From Triglochin maritima (Eukaryota; Streptophyta; Magnoliopsida; Alismatales; Juncaginaceae): 64,000 bases of DNA. The DNA lies in the NCBI GenBank assembly GCA_963682175.1, contig OY821786.1, positions 24,202,501 through 24,266,500 on the forward strand, written 5' to 3'. Positions 23,601-36,500 of this stretch are shown piece by piece. The position numbers and the translations under genes were made by a program. How positions within the stretch are numbered: position 1 is the first letter of the stretch; every line of letters starts with the position of its first letter. The notes beneath the pieces are model-generated. The model searched no databases and was not told the origin of the DNA. It worked only from the letters and a program-made list of their open reading frames with translations.

Positions 23601-26036
23601 CACTCCTCTCTCTGATTCTCCCTTCTATCTTCTATCTTCTCTCTCCTTATCCTTCACTCTTCGTCTTCAATCTCCTTCCCTCTCTCTCCTTCTCCTCGAC
23701 TTCAATACCTCTCCTTCCCTTTCCCTTTTTCCTTCTCCTTCTCTCTCTTCTTCCTGTCTCTCTCTCTCCCTCGCTTGCCTTCTCCTCTTGCTTCTCTCCC
23801 TCCCTCTCCTTCTCCTTCCCATCTCCGCTCTTCTCCCCCTCTCCGTCTCCTCCTCTCTCCGTCTTCCTCCTTCCCCCTCCATCTCCCTCTACTTCTTTCT
23901 CCTTGTCCATCTCTCTCCCCCTCCTCTCTCACTCTGTCGTACTCTCTCGCTCCCCTCCTTCTTCTCCCCTCTTTCCTCCTCCTCTATCTCTCCTCTCTTC
24001 GTCTCCTTCTCCTTCTCGCTCTCCTCCCCTCCCACTCCCATTGTCCTTCTCTCTCCCTCTCCTATCCACTCTCCCCTTCTCCTTCTCTCTGCGTGCCCTT
24101 ATTCTTCTCTCCGTCGTTCTCCTTCTCTCTCCTTGTCCTCTCTCTTGTTCTCCTTCTCATCTCCTTCTTCTTCTTCTCCTCCTCCTCCTCCTCTCTCCTT
24201 CTCCTCCCTCCTCCTCCTCCTCTTCCTCCTCTCTCTCCTTCTCTTTCTCTCATCCCTCTCCTTCTCCTTCGCTTGTCCTTCTCTCTCCTCCTCCCTCTTC
24301 TTTTCCTCTCCGTCACCTTCACACTCTCTCACTCCTCTCGTTCTCCTTCCCTCTCCCCCTTCTCCGTCTCTCTATTCCTCTCTCTCCTTACCTTTTATCT
24401 CTACTTCTCCTTCTCCCTCCCACTTTCCTTCTCTCCTTCCCTTCCAGTCCCCTCTTCCTTCTCTCTCTCCTTCTCCATCTAGCTCACTTACCGACTCCCT
24501 CACTCTTTCTCCCCCTCTCCTTCTCTTTCTCTCTCTCCTTTTCCTTCATTCACAGTCTCCTTCACTCTCCTCTCTCTACTTCTCGCTCTAATTCACTCTC
24601 TCCCCTTCTCCGTTTCACTCCCTCCTTATCTCTCCCTCTCTCTCCTTCTCTATTGTTCTCTCTACTTCTCCATCTCTCCTTGCCCTTCTCACTCCCTCCC
24701 CCTCTGTCCACCTCTCCTCTCTCTCCTTCTCCTTCTACCTCTCTCCCTCTCTCCCTCTCTCCTTGTTTCCCCATTTCTTTCTCTCTCGTCCTACACTCTC
24801 CTTCTCTCTCCCCACTCCTTCTCACTCCTCTCTCTGATTCTCCCTTCTATCTTCTATCTTCTCTCTCCTTATCCTTCACTCTTCGTCTTCAATCTCCTTC
24901 CCTCTCTCTCCTTCTCCTCGACTTCAATACCTCTCCTTCCCTTTCCCTTTTTCCTTCTCCTTCTCTCTCTTCTTCCTGTCTCTCTCTCTCCCTCGCTTGC
25001 CTTCTCCTCTTGCTTCTCTCCCTCCCTCTCCTTCTCCTTCCCATCTCCGCTCTTCTCCCCCTCTCCGTCTCCTCCTCTCTCCGTCTTCCTCCTTCCCCCT
25101 CCATCTCCCTCTACTTCTTTCTCCTTGTCCATCTCTCTCCCCCTCCTCTCTCACTCTGTCGTACTCTCTCGCTCCCCTCCTTCTTCTCCCCTCTTTCCTC
25201 CTCCTCTATCTCTCCTCTCTTCGTCTCCTTCTCCTTCTCGCTCTCCTCCCCTCCCACTCCCATTGTCCTTCTCTCTCCCTCTCCTATCCACTCTCCCCTT
25301 CTCCTTCTCTCTGCGTGCCCTTATTCTTCTCTCCGTCGTTCTCCTTCTCTCTCCTTGTCCTCTCTCTTGTTCTCCTTCTCATCTCCTTCTTCTTCTTCTC
25401 CTCCTCCTCCTCCTCTCTCCTTCTCCTCCCTCCTCCTCCTCCTCTTCCTCCTCTCTCTCCTTCTCTTTCTCTCATCCCTCTCCTTCTCCTTCGCTTGTCC
25501 TTCTCTCTCCTCCTCCCTCTTCTTTTCCTCTCCGTCACCTTCACACTCTCTCACTCCTCTCGTTCTCCTTCCCTCTCCCCCTTCTCCGTCTCTCTATTCC
25601 TCTCTCTCCTTACCTTTTATCTCTACTTCTCCTTCTCCCTCCCACTTTCCTTCTCTCCTTCCCTTCCAGTCCCCTCTTCCTTCTCTCTCTCCTTCTCCAT
25701 CTAGCTCACTTACCGACTCCCTCACTCTTTCTCCCCCTCTCCTTCTCTTTCTCTCTCTCCTTTTCCTTCATTCACAGTCTCCTTCACTCTCCTCTCTCTA
25801 CTTCTCGCTCTAATTCACTCTCTCCCCTTCTCCGTTTCACTCCCTCCTTATCTCTCCCTCTCTCTCCTTCTCTATTGTTCTCTCTACTTCTCCATCTCTC
25901 CTTGCCCTTCTCACTCCCTCCCCCTCTGTCCACCTCTCCTCTCTCTCCTTCTCCTTCTACCTCTCTCCCTCTCTCCTTGTTTCCCCATTTCCTTCTCTCT
26001 CGTCCTACACTCTCCTTCTCTCTCCCCACTCATTCT
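23601..26036. repeat. Two adjacent near-identical units sharing a 42-bp deletion
   Basis: At 23600/23601 and at 24822/24823 the 42 bases that normally carry the TTGTTTTTCACTCTC landmark and GTCCCGCGC are absent, leaving CACTCCTTCTCACTCC. The deletion end points lie in a repeated CCTTCTC, which suggests slippage. Both units also share CTCGACTTCAATACC, TACTTCTTTCTCC, GCTCCCCTCC, TTCACACTCTCTC and CCCACTTTCC. Spacing between the two deletion junctions is 1222 bp. Confidence 0.85.
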
Positions 26037-26038
26037 CC

Positions 26039-29000
26039 TTGTTTTTCACTCTCTTATTGTCCCGCGCTCTCTCCTTCTCACTCCTCTCTCTGATTCTCCC
26101 TTCTATCTTCTATCTTCTCTCTCCCTATCCTTCACTCTTCGTCTTCAATATCCTTCCCTCTCTCTCGTTCTCCTCTACTTCAATACCTCTCCTTCCCTTT
26201 CCCTTTTTCCTTCTCCTTCTCTCTCTTCTTCCTATCTCTCTCTCTCCTCGCTTGCCTTCTCCTCTTGCTTCTCTCCCTCCCTCTCCTTCTCCTTCCCATC
26301 TCCGCTCTTCTCCCCCTCTCCGTCTCCTCCTCTCTCCGTCTTCCTCCTTCCCCCTCCATCTCCCTCTACTTCTCTCTCCTTGTCCATCTCTCTCCCCCTC
26401 CTCTCTCACTCTGTCGTACTCTCTCGCTCTCCTCCTTCTTCTCCCCTCTTTCCTCCTCCTCTATCTCTCCTCTCTTCGTCTCCTTCTCCTTCTCGCTCTC
26501 CTCCCTCCCACTCCCATTGTCCTTCTCTCTCCCTCTCCTATCCACTCTCCCCTTCTCCTTCTCTCTGCGTGCCCTTATTCTTCTCTCCGTCGTTCTCCTT
26601 CTCTCTCCTTGTCCTCTCTCTTGTTCTCCTTCTCATCTACTTCTTCTTCTTCTCCTCCTCCTCCTCTCTCCTTCTTCTCCCTCCTCCTCCTCTTCCTCCT
26701 CTCTCTCCTTCTCTTTCTCTCATCCCTCTCCTTCTCCTTCGCTTGTCCTTCTCTCTCCTCCTCCCTCTTCTTTTCCTCTCTGTCACCTTCACTCTCTCTC
26801 ACTCCTCTCGTTCTCCTTCCCTCTCCCCCTTCTCCGTCTCTCTATTCCTCTCTCTCCTTACCTTTTATCTCTACTTCTCCTTCTCCCTCCCTCTTTCCTT
26901 CTCTCCTTCCCTTCCAGTCCCCTCTTCCTTCTCTCTCTCCTTCTCCATCTAGCTCACTTACCGACTCCCTCACTCTTTCTCCCCCTCTCCTTCTCTTTCT
27001 CTCTCTCCTTTTCCTTCATTCACAGTCTCCTTCGCTCTCCTCTCTCTACTTCTCGCTCTAATTCACTCTCTCCCCTTCTCCGTTTCACTCCCTCCTTATC
27101 TCTCCCTCTCTCTCGTTCTCTATTGTTCTCTCTACTTCTCCATCTCTCCTTGCCCTTCTCACTCCCTCCCCCTCTGTCCACCTCTCCTCTCTCTCCTTCT
27201 CCTTCTACCTCTCTCCCTCTCTCCCTCTCTCCTTGTTTCCCCATTTCTTTCTCTCTCGTCCTACACTCTCCTTCTCTCTCCCCACTCCTTCTCCTTGTTT
27301 TTCACTCTCTTATTGTCCCGCACTCTCTCCTTCTCACTCCTCTCTCTGATTCTCCCTTCTATCTTCTATCTTCTCTCTCCTTATCCTTCACTCTTCGTCT
27401 TCAATCTCCTTCCCTCTCTCTCCTTCTCCTCTACTTCAATACCTCTCCTTCCCTTTCCCTTTTTCCTTCTCCTTCTCTCTCTTCTTCCAGCCTCTCTCTC
27501 TCCCTCGCTTGCCTTCTCCTCTTGCTTCTCTTCCTCCCTCTCCTTCTCCTTCCCATCTCCGCTCTTCTCCCCCTCTCCGTCTCCTCCTCTCTCCGTCTTC
27601 CTCCTTCCCCCTCCATCTCCCTCTACTTCTCTCTCCTTGTCCATCTCTCTCCCCCTCCTCTCTCACTCTGTCGTACTCTCTCGCTCTCCTCCTTCTTCTC
27701 CCCTCTTTCCTCCTCCTCTATCTCTCCTCTCTTCGTCTCCTTCTCCTTCTCGCTCTCCTCCCCTCCCACTCCCATTGTCCTTCTCTCTCCCTCTCCTATC
27801 CACTCTCCCCTTCTCCTTCTCTCTGCGTGCCCTTATTCTTCTCTCCGTCGTTCTCCTTCTCTCTCCTTGTCCTCTCTCTTGTTCTCCTTCTCATCTCCTT
27901 CTTCTTCTCCTCCTCCTCCTCTCTCCTTCTTCTCCCTCCTCCTCCTTTTCCTCCTCTTCTCCTTCTCTTTCTCTCATCCCTCTCCTTCTCCTTCGCTTGT
28001 CCTTCTCTCTCCTCCTCCCTCTTCTTTTCCTCTCCGTCACCTTCACTCTCTCTCACTCCTCTCGTTCTCCTTCCCTCTCCCCCTTCTCCGTCTCTCTATT
28101 CCTCTCTCTCCTTACCTTTTATCTCTACTTCTCCTTCTCCCTCCCTCTTTCCTTCTCTCCTTCCCTTCCAGTCCCCTCTTCCTTCTCTCTCTCCTTCTCC
28201 ATCTAGCTCACTTACCGACTCCCTCACTCTTTCTCCCCCTCTCCTTCTCTTTCTCTCTCTCCTTTTCCTTCATTCACAGTCTCCTTTGCTCTCCTCTCTC
28301 TACTTCTCGCTCTAATTCACTCTCTCCCCTTCTCCGTTTCACTCCCTCCTTATCTCTCCCTCTCTCTCCTTCTCTATTGTTCTCTATACTTCTCCATCTC
28401 TCCTTGCCCTTCTCACTCCCTCCCCCTCTGTCCACCTCTCCTCTCTCTCCTTCTCCTTCTACCTCTCTCCCTCTCTCCCTCTCTCCTTGTTTCCCCATTT
28501 CCTTCTCTCTCGTCCTACACTCTCCTTCTCTCTCCCCACTCCTTCTCCTTGTTTTTCACTCTCTTATTGTCCCGCGCTCTCTCCTTCTCACTCCTCTCTC
28601 TGATTCTCCCTTCTATCTTCTATCTTCTCTCTCCTTATCCTTCACTCTTCGTCTTCAATCTCTTTCCCTCTCTCTCCTTCTCCTCTACTTCAATACCTCT
28701 CCTTCCCTTTCCCTTTTTCCTTCTCCTTCTCTCTCTTCTTCCTGTCTCTCTCTCTCCCTCGCTTGCCTTCTCCTCTTGCTTCTCTCCCTCCCTCTCCTTC
28801 CCCTTCCCATCTCCGCTCTTCTCCCCCTCTCCGTCTCCTCCTCTCTCCGTCTTCCTCCTTCCCCCTCCATCTCCCTCTACTTCTCTCTCCTTGTCCATCT
28901 CTCTCCCCCTCCTCTCTCACTCTGTCGTACTCTCTCGCTCTCCTCCTTCTTCTCCTCTCTTTCCTCCTCCTCTATCTCTCCTCTCTTCGTCTCCTTCTCC

Positions 29001-32000
29001 TTCTCGCTCTCCTCCCCTCCCACTCCCATTGTCCTTCTCTCTCCCTCTCCTATCCACTCTCCCCTTCTCCTTCTCTCTGCGTGCCCTTATTCTTCTCTCC
29101 GTCGTTCTCCTTCTCTCTCCTTGTCCTCTCTCTTGTTCTCCTTCTCATCTCCATCTTCTTCTTCTCCTCCTCCTCCTCTCTCCTTCTTCTCCCTCCTCCT
29201 CCTCTTCCTCCTCTCTCTCCTTCTCTTTCTCTCATCCCTCTCCTTCTCCTTCGCTTGTCCTTCTCTCTCCTCCTCCCTCTTCTTTTCCTCTCCGTCACCT
29301 TCACTCTCTCTCACTCCTCTCGTTCTCCTTCCCTCTCCCCCTTCTCCGTCTCTCTATTCCTCTCTCTCCTTACCTTTTATCTCTACTTCTCCTTCTCCCT
29401 CCCTCTTTCCTTCTCTCCTTCAATTCCAGTCCCCTCTTCCTTCTCTCTCTCCTTCTCCATCTAGCTCACTTACCGACTCCCTCACTCTTTCTCCCCCTCT
29501 CCTTCTCTTTCTCTCTCTCCTTTTCCTTCATTCACAGTCTCCTTCGCTCTCCTCTCTCTACTTCTCGCTCTAATTCACTCTCTCCCCTTCTCCGTTTCAC
29601 TCCCTCCTTATCTCTCCCTCTCTCTCCTTCTCTATTGTTCTCTCTACTTCTCCATCTCTCCTTGCCCTTCTCACTCCCTCCCCCTCTGTCCACCTCTCCT
29701 CTCTCTCCTTCTCCTTCTACCTCTCTCCCTCTCTCCCTCTCTCCTTGTTTCCCCATTTCCTTCTCTCTCGTCCTACACTCTCCTTCTCTCTCCCCACTCC
29801 TTCTCCTTGTTTTTCACTCTCTTATTGTCCCGCGCTCTCTCCTTCTCACTCCTCTCTCTGATTCTCCCTTCTATCTTCTATCTTCTCTCTCCTTATCCTT
29901 CACTCTTCGTCTTCAATCTCTTTCCCTCTCTCTCCTTCTCCTCTACTTCAATACCTCTCCTTCCCTTTCCCTTTTTCCTTCTCCATCTCTCTCTTCTTCC
30001 TGTCTCTCTCTCTCCCTCGCTTGCCTTCTCCTCTTGCTTCTCTCCCTCCCTCTCCTTCTCCTTCCCATCTCCGCTCTTCTCCCCCTCTCCGTCTCCTCCT
30101 CTCTCCGTCTTCCTCCTTCCCCCTCCATGTCCCTCTACTTCTCTCTCCTTGTCCATCTCTCTCCCCCTCCTCTCTCACTCTGTCGTACTCTCTCGCTCTC
30201 CTCCTTCTTCTCCCCTCTTTCCTCCTCCTCTATCTCTCCTCTCTTTGTCTCCTTCTCCTTCTCTCTCTCCTCCCCCCCACTCCTATTGTCCTTCTCTCTC
30301 CCTCTCCTATCCACTCTCCCCTTCTCCTTCTCTCTGCGTGCCCTTATTCTTCTCTCCGTCGTTCTCCTTCTCTCTCCTTGTCCTCTCTCTTGTTCTCCTT
30401 CTCATCTCCTTCTTCTTCTCCTCCTCCTCCTCTCTCCTTCTTCTCCCTCCTCTTCCTCCTCTCTCTCCTTCTCTTTCTCTCATCCCTCTCCTTCTCCTTC
30501 CCTTGTCCTTCTCTCTCCTCCTCCCTCTTCTTTTCCTCTCCGTCACCTTCACTCTCTCTCACTCCTCTCATTCTCCTTCCCTCTCCCCCTTCTCCGTCTC
30601 TCTATTCCTCTCTCTCCTTACCTTTTATCTCTACTTCTCCTTCTCCCTCCCTCTTTCCTTCTCTCCTTCCCTTCCAGTCCCCTCTTCCTTCTCTCTCTCC
30701 TTCTCCATCTAGCTCACTTACCGACTCCCTCACTCTTTCTCCCCCTCTCCTTCTCTTTCTCTCTCTCCTTTTCCTTCATTCACAGTCTCCTTCGCTCTCC
30801 TCTCTCTACTTCTCGCTCTAATTCACTCTCTCCCCTTCTCCGTTTCACTCCCTCCTTATCTCTCCCTCTCTCTCCTTCTCTATTGTTCTCTCTACTTCTC
30901 CATCTCTCCTTGCCCTTCTCACTCCCTCCCCCTCTGTCCACCTCTCCTCTCTCTCCTTCTCCTTCTACCTCTCTCCATCTCTCCCTCTCTCCTTGTTTCC
31001 CCATTTCCTTCTCTCTCGTCCTACACTCTCCTTCTCTCTCCCCACTCCTTCTCCTTGTTTTTCACTCTCTTATTGTCCCGCGCTCTCTCCTTCTCACTCC
31101 TCTCTCTGATTCTCCCTTCTATCTTCTATCTTCTATCTTCTCTCTCCTTATGCTTCACTCTTCGTCTTCAATCTCCTTCCCTCTCTCTCCTTCTCCTCTA
31201 CTTCAATACCTCTCCTTCCCTTTCCCTTTTTCCTTCTCCATCTCTCTCTTCTTCCTGTCTCTCTCTCTCCCTCGCTTGCCTTCTCCTCTTGCTTCTCTCC
31301 CTCCCTCTCCTTCTCCTTCCCATCTCCGCTCTTCTCCCCCTCTCCGTCTCCTCCTCTCTCCGTCTTCCTCCTTCCCCCTCCATCTCCCTCTACTTCTCTC
31401 TCCTTGTCCATCTCTCTCCCCCTCCTCTCTCACTCTGTCGTACTCTCTCGCTCTCCTCCTTCTTCTCCCCTCTTTCCTCCTCCTCTATCTCTCCTCTCTT
31501 CGTCTCCTTCTCCTTCTCTCTCTCCTCCCCCCCACTCCCATTGTCCTTCTCTCTCCCTCTCCTATCCACTCTCCCCTTCTCCTTCTCTCTGCGTGCCCTT
31601 ATTCTTCTCTCCGTCGTTCTCCTTCTCTCTCCTTGTCCTCTCTCTTGTTCTCCTTCTCATCTCCTTCTTCTTCTCCTCCTCCTCCTCTCTCCTTCTTCTC
31701 CCTCCTCTTCCTCCTCTCTCTCCTTCTCTTTCTCTCATCCCTCTCCTTCTCCTTCCCTTGTCCTTCTCTCTCCTCCTCCCTCTTCTTTTCCTCTCCGTCA
31801 CCTTCACTCTCTCTCACTCCTCTCATTCTCCTTCCCTCTCCCCCTTCTCCGTCTCTCTATTCCTCTCTCTCCGTACCTTTTATCTCTACTTCTCCTTCTC
31901 CCTCCCTCTTTCCTTCTCTCCTTCCCTTCCAGTCCCCTCTTCCTTCTCTCTCTCCTTCTCCATCTAGCTCACTTACCGACTCCCTCACTCTTTCTCCTCC

Positions 32001-33591
32001 TCTCCTTCTCTTTCTCTCTCTCCTTTTCCTTCATTCACAGTCTCCTTCGCTCTCCTCTCTCTACTTCTCGCTCTAATTCACTCTCTCCCCTTCTCCGTTT
32101 CACTCCCTCCTTATCTCTCCCTCTCTCTCCTTCTCTATTGTTCTCTCTACTTCTCCATCTCTCCTTGCCCTTCTCACTCCCTCCCCCTCTGTCCACCTCT
32201 CCTCTCTCTCCTTCTCCTTCTACCTCTCTCCATCTCTCCCTCTCTCCTTGTTTCCCCATTTCCTTCTCTCTCGTCCTACACTCTCCTTCTCTCACCCCAC
32301 TCCTTCTCCTTGTTTTTCACTCTCTTATTGTCCCGCGCTCTCTCCTTCTCACTCTCTATCTGATTCTCCCTTCTATCTTCTATCTTCTCTCTCCTTATCC
32401 TTCACTCTTCGTCTTCAATCTCCTTCCCTCTCTCTCCTTCTCCTCTACTTCAATACCTCTCCTTCCCTTTCCCTTTTTCCTTCTCCTTCTCTCTCTTCTT
32501 CCTGTCTCTCTCTCTCCCTCGCTTGCCTTCTCCTCTTGCTTCTCTCCCTCCCTCTCCTTCTCCTTCCCATCTCCGCTCTTCTCCCCCTCTCCGTCCCTCC
32601 TCTCTCCGTCTTCCTCCTTCCCCCTCCATCTCCCTCTACTTCTCTCTCCTTGTCCATCTCTCTCCCCCTCCTCTCTCACTCTGTCGTACTCTCTCGCTCT
32701 CTTCCTTCTTCTCCCCTCTTTCCTCCTCCTCTATCTCTCCTCTCTTCATCTCCTTCTCCTTCTCGCTCTCCTCCCCTCCCACTCCCATTGTCCTTCTCTC
32801 TCCCTCTCCTATCCACTCTCCCCTTCTCCTTCTCTCTGCGTGCCCTTATTCTTCTCTCCGTCGTTCTCCTTCTCTCTCCTTGTCCTCTCTCTTGTTCTCC
32901 TTCTCATCTCCTTCTTCTTCTCCTCCTCCTCCTCTCTCCTTCTTCTCCCTCCTCCTCCTCCTCTCTCCTTCTTCTCCCTCCTCCTCCTCTTCCTCCTCTC
33001 TCTCCTTCTCTTTCTCTCATCCCTCTCCTTCTCCTTCGCTTGTCCTTCTCTCTCCTCCTCCCTCTTCTTTTCCTCTCCGTCACCTTCACTCTCTCTCACT
33101 CCTCTCGTTCTCCTTCCCTCTCCCCCTTCTCCGTCTCTCTATTCCTCTCTCTCCTTACCTTTTATCTCTACTTCTCCTTCTCCCTCCCTCTTTCCTTCTC
33201 TCCTTCCCTTCCAGTCCGCTCTTCCTTCTCTCTCTCCTTCTCCATCTAGCTCACTTACCGACTCCCTCACTCTTTCTCCCCCTCTCCTTCTCTTTCTCTC
33301 TCTCCTTTTCCTTCATTCACAGTCTCCTTCGCTCTCCTCTCTCTACTTCTCGCTCTAATTCACTCTCTCCCCTTCTCCGTTTCACTCCCTCCTTATCTCT
33401 CCCTCTCTCTCCTTCTCTATTGTTCTCTCTACTTCTCCATCTCTCCTTGCCCTTCTCACTCCCTCCCCCTCTGTCCACCTCTCCTCTCTCTCCTTCTCCT
33501 TCTACCTCTCTCCATCTCTCCCTCTCTCCTTGTTTCCCCATTTCCTTCTCTCTCGTCCTACACTCTCCTTCTCTCTCCCCACTCCTTCTCC
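26039..33591. repeat. Array sub-block, mixed monomers of about 1248-1282 bp
   Basis: Six units of mixed type. The first resembles the 8.6-18 kb type. The second (27295) shares private changes with the unit at 19832. Those at 29807 and 31055 share TTCTCCATCTCTCTC and a C run in CTCCCCCCCACTCC. The unit at 32310 is 1282 bp because of a 29-bp internal duplication and two one-base losses. Confidence 0.7.
32932..32989. repeat. 29-bp internal tandem duplication in the CTT/CCT microsatellite
   Basis: A 29-base segment beginning CTCTCTCCTTCTTCTCC occurs twice in succession, at 32932-32960 and 32961-32989, where other monomers have it once. With two single-base losses elsewhere, it explains the 1282-bp length of this unit. 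Confidence 0.8.
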
Positions 33592-36500
33592 TTGTTTTTC
33601 ACTCTCTTATTGTCCCGCGCTCTCTCCTTCTCACTCCTCTCTCTGATTCTCCCTTCTATCTTCTATCTTCTCTCTCCTTATCCTTCACTCTTTGTCTTCA
33701 ATCTCCTTCCCTCTCTCTCCTTCTCCTCTACTTCAATACCTCTCCTTCCCTTTCCCTTTTTCCTTCTCCTTCTCTCTCTTCTTCCTGTCTCTCTCTCTCC
33801 CTCGCTTGCCTTCTCCTCTTGCTTCTCTCCCTCCCTCTCCTTCTCCTTCCCATCTCCGCTCTTCTCCCCCTCTCCGTCTCCTCCTCTCTCCGTCTTCCTC
33901 CTTCCCCCTCCATCTCCCTCTACTTCTCTCTCCTTGTCCATCTCTCTCCCCCTCCTCTCTCACTCTGTCGTACTCTCTCGCTCTCCTCCTTCTTCTCCCC
34001 TCTTCCCTCCTCCTCTATCTCTCCTCTCTTCGTCTCCTTCTCCTTCTCGCTCTCCTCCCCTCCCACTCCCATTGTCCTTCTCTCTCCCTCTCCTATCCAC
34101 TCTCCCCTTCTCCTTCTCTCTGCGTGTCCTTATTCTTCTCTCCGTCGTTCTCCTTCTCTCTCCTTGTCCTCTCTCTTGTTCTCCTTCTCATCTCCTTCTT
34201 CTTCTTCTCCTCCTCCTCCTCTCTCCTTCTTCTCCCTCCTCCTCCTCTTCCTCCTCTCTCTCCTTCTCTTTCTCTCATCCCTCTCCTTCTCCTTCGCTTG
34301 TCCTTCTCTCTCCTCCTCCCTCTTCTTTTCCTCTCCGTCACCTTCACTCTCTCTCTCACTCCTCTCGTTCTCCTTCCCTCTCCCCCTTCTCCGTCTCTCT
34401 ATTCCTCTCTCTCCTTACCTTTTATCTCTACTTCTCCTTCTCCCTCCCTCTTTCCTTCTCTCCTTCCCTTCCAGTCCCCTCTTCCTTCTCTCTCACCTTC
34501 TCCATCTAGCTCATTACCGACTCCCTCACTCTTTCTCCCCCTCTCCTTCTCTTTCTCTCTCTCCTATTCCTTCATTCACAGTCTCCTTCGCTCTCCTCTC
34601 TCTACTTCTCGCTCTAATTCACTCTCTCCCCTTCTCCGTTTCACTCCCTCCTTATCTCTCCCTCTCTCTCCTTCTCTATTGTTCTCTCTACTTCTCCATC
34701 TCTCCTTGCCCTTCTCACTCCCTCCCCCTCTGTCCACCTCTCCTCTCTCTCCTTCTCCTTCTACCTCTCTCCATCTCTCCCTCTCTCCTTGTTTCCCCAT
34801 TTCCTTCTCTCTCGTCTTACACTCTCCTTCTCTCTCCCCACTCCTTCTCCTTGTTTTTCACTCTCTTATTGTCCCGCGCTCTCTCCTTCTCACTCCTCTC
34901 TCTGATTCTCCCTTCTATCTTCTATCTTCTCTCTCCTTATCCTTCACTCTTCGTCTTCAATCTCCTTCCCTCTCTCTCCTTCTCCTCTACTTCAATACCT
35001 CTCCTTCCCTTTCCCTTTTTCCTTCTCCTTCTCTCTCTTCTTCCTGTCTCTCTCTCTCCCTCGGTTGCCTTCTCCTCTTGCTTCTCTCCCTCCCTCTCCT
35101 TCTCCTTCCCATCTCCGCTCTTCTCCCCCTCTCCGTCCCTCCTATCTCTGTCTTCCTCCTTCCCCCTCCATCTCCCTCTACTTCTCTCTCCTTGTCCATC
35201 TCTCTCCCCCTCCTCTCTCACTCTGTCGTACTCTCTCGCTCTCCTCCTTCTTCTCCCCTCTTTCCTCCTCCTCTATCTCTCCTCTCTTCGTCTCCTTCTC
35301 CTTCTCGCTCTCCTCCCCTCCCACTCCCATTGTCCTTCTCTCTCCCTCTCCTATCCACTCTCCCCTTCTCCTTCTCTCTGCGTGCCCTTATTCTTCTCTC
35401 CGTCGTTCTCCTTCTCTCTCCTTGTCCTCTCTCTTGTTCTCCTTCTCATCTCCTTCTTCTTCTCCTCCTCCTCCTCTCTCCTTCTTCTCCCTCCTCCTCC
35501 TCTTCCTCCTCTCTCTCCTTCTCTTTCTCTCATCCCTCTCCTTCTCCTTCGCTTGTCCTTCTCTCTCCTCCTCCCTCTTCTTTTCCTCTCCGTCACCTTC
35601 ACTCTCTCTCACTCCTCTCGTTCTCCTTCCCTCTCCCCCTTCTCCGTCTCTCTATTCCTCTCTCTCCTTACCTTTTATCTCTACTTCTCCTTCTCCCTCC
35701 CTCTTTCCTTCTCTCCTTCCCTTCCAGTCCCCTCTTCCTTCTCTCTCTCCTTCTCCATCTAGCTCACTTACCGACTCCCTCACTCTTTCTCCCCCTCTCC
35801 TTCTCTTTCTCTCTCTCCTTTTCCTTCATTCACAGTCTCCTTCGCTCTCCTCTCTCTACTTCTCGCTCTAATTCACTCTCTCCCCTTCTCCGTTTCACTC
35901 CCTCCTTATCTCTCCCTCTCTCTCCTTCTCTATTGTTCTCTCTACTTCTCCATCTCTCCTTGCCCTTCTCACTCCCTCCCCCTCTGTCCACCTCTCCTCT
36001 CTCTCCTTCTCCTTCTACCTCTCTCCATCTCTCCCTCTCTCCTTGTTTCCCCATTTCCTTCTCTCTCGTCCTACACTCTCCTTCTCTCTCCCCACTCCTT
36101 CTCCTTGTTTTTCACTCTCTTATTGTCCCGCGCTCTCTCCTTCTCACTCCTCTCTCTGATTCTCCCTTCTATCTTCTATCTTCTCTCTCCTTATGCTTCA
36201 CTCTTCGTCTTCAATCTCCTTCCCTCTCTCTCCTTCTCCTCTACTTCAATACCTCTCCTTCCCTTTCCCTTTTTCCTTCTCCATCTCTCTCTTCTTCCTG
36301 TCTCTCTCTCTCCCTCGCTTGCCTTCTCCTCTTGCTTCTCTCCCTCCCTCTCCTTCTCCTTCCCATCTCCGCTCTTCTCCCCCTCTCCGTCTCCTCCTCT
36401 CTCCGTCTTCCTCCTTCCCCCTCCATGTCCCTCTACTTCTCTCTCCTTGTCCATCTCTCTCCCCCTCCTCTCTCACTCTGTCGTACTCTCTCGCTCTCCT

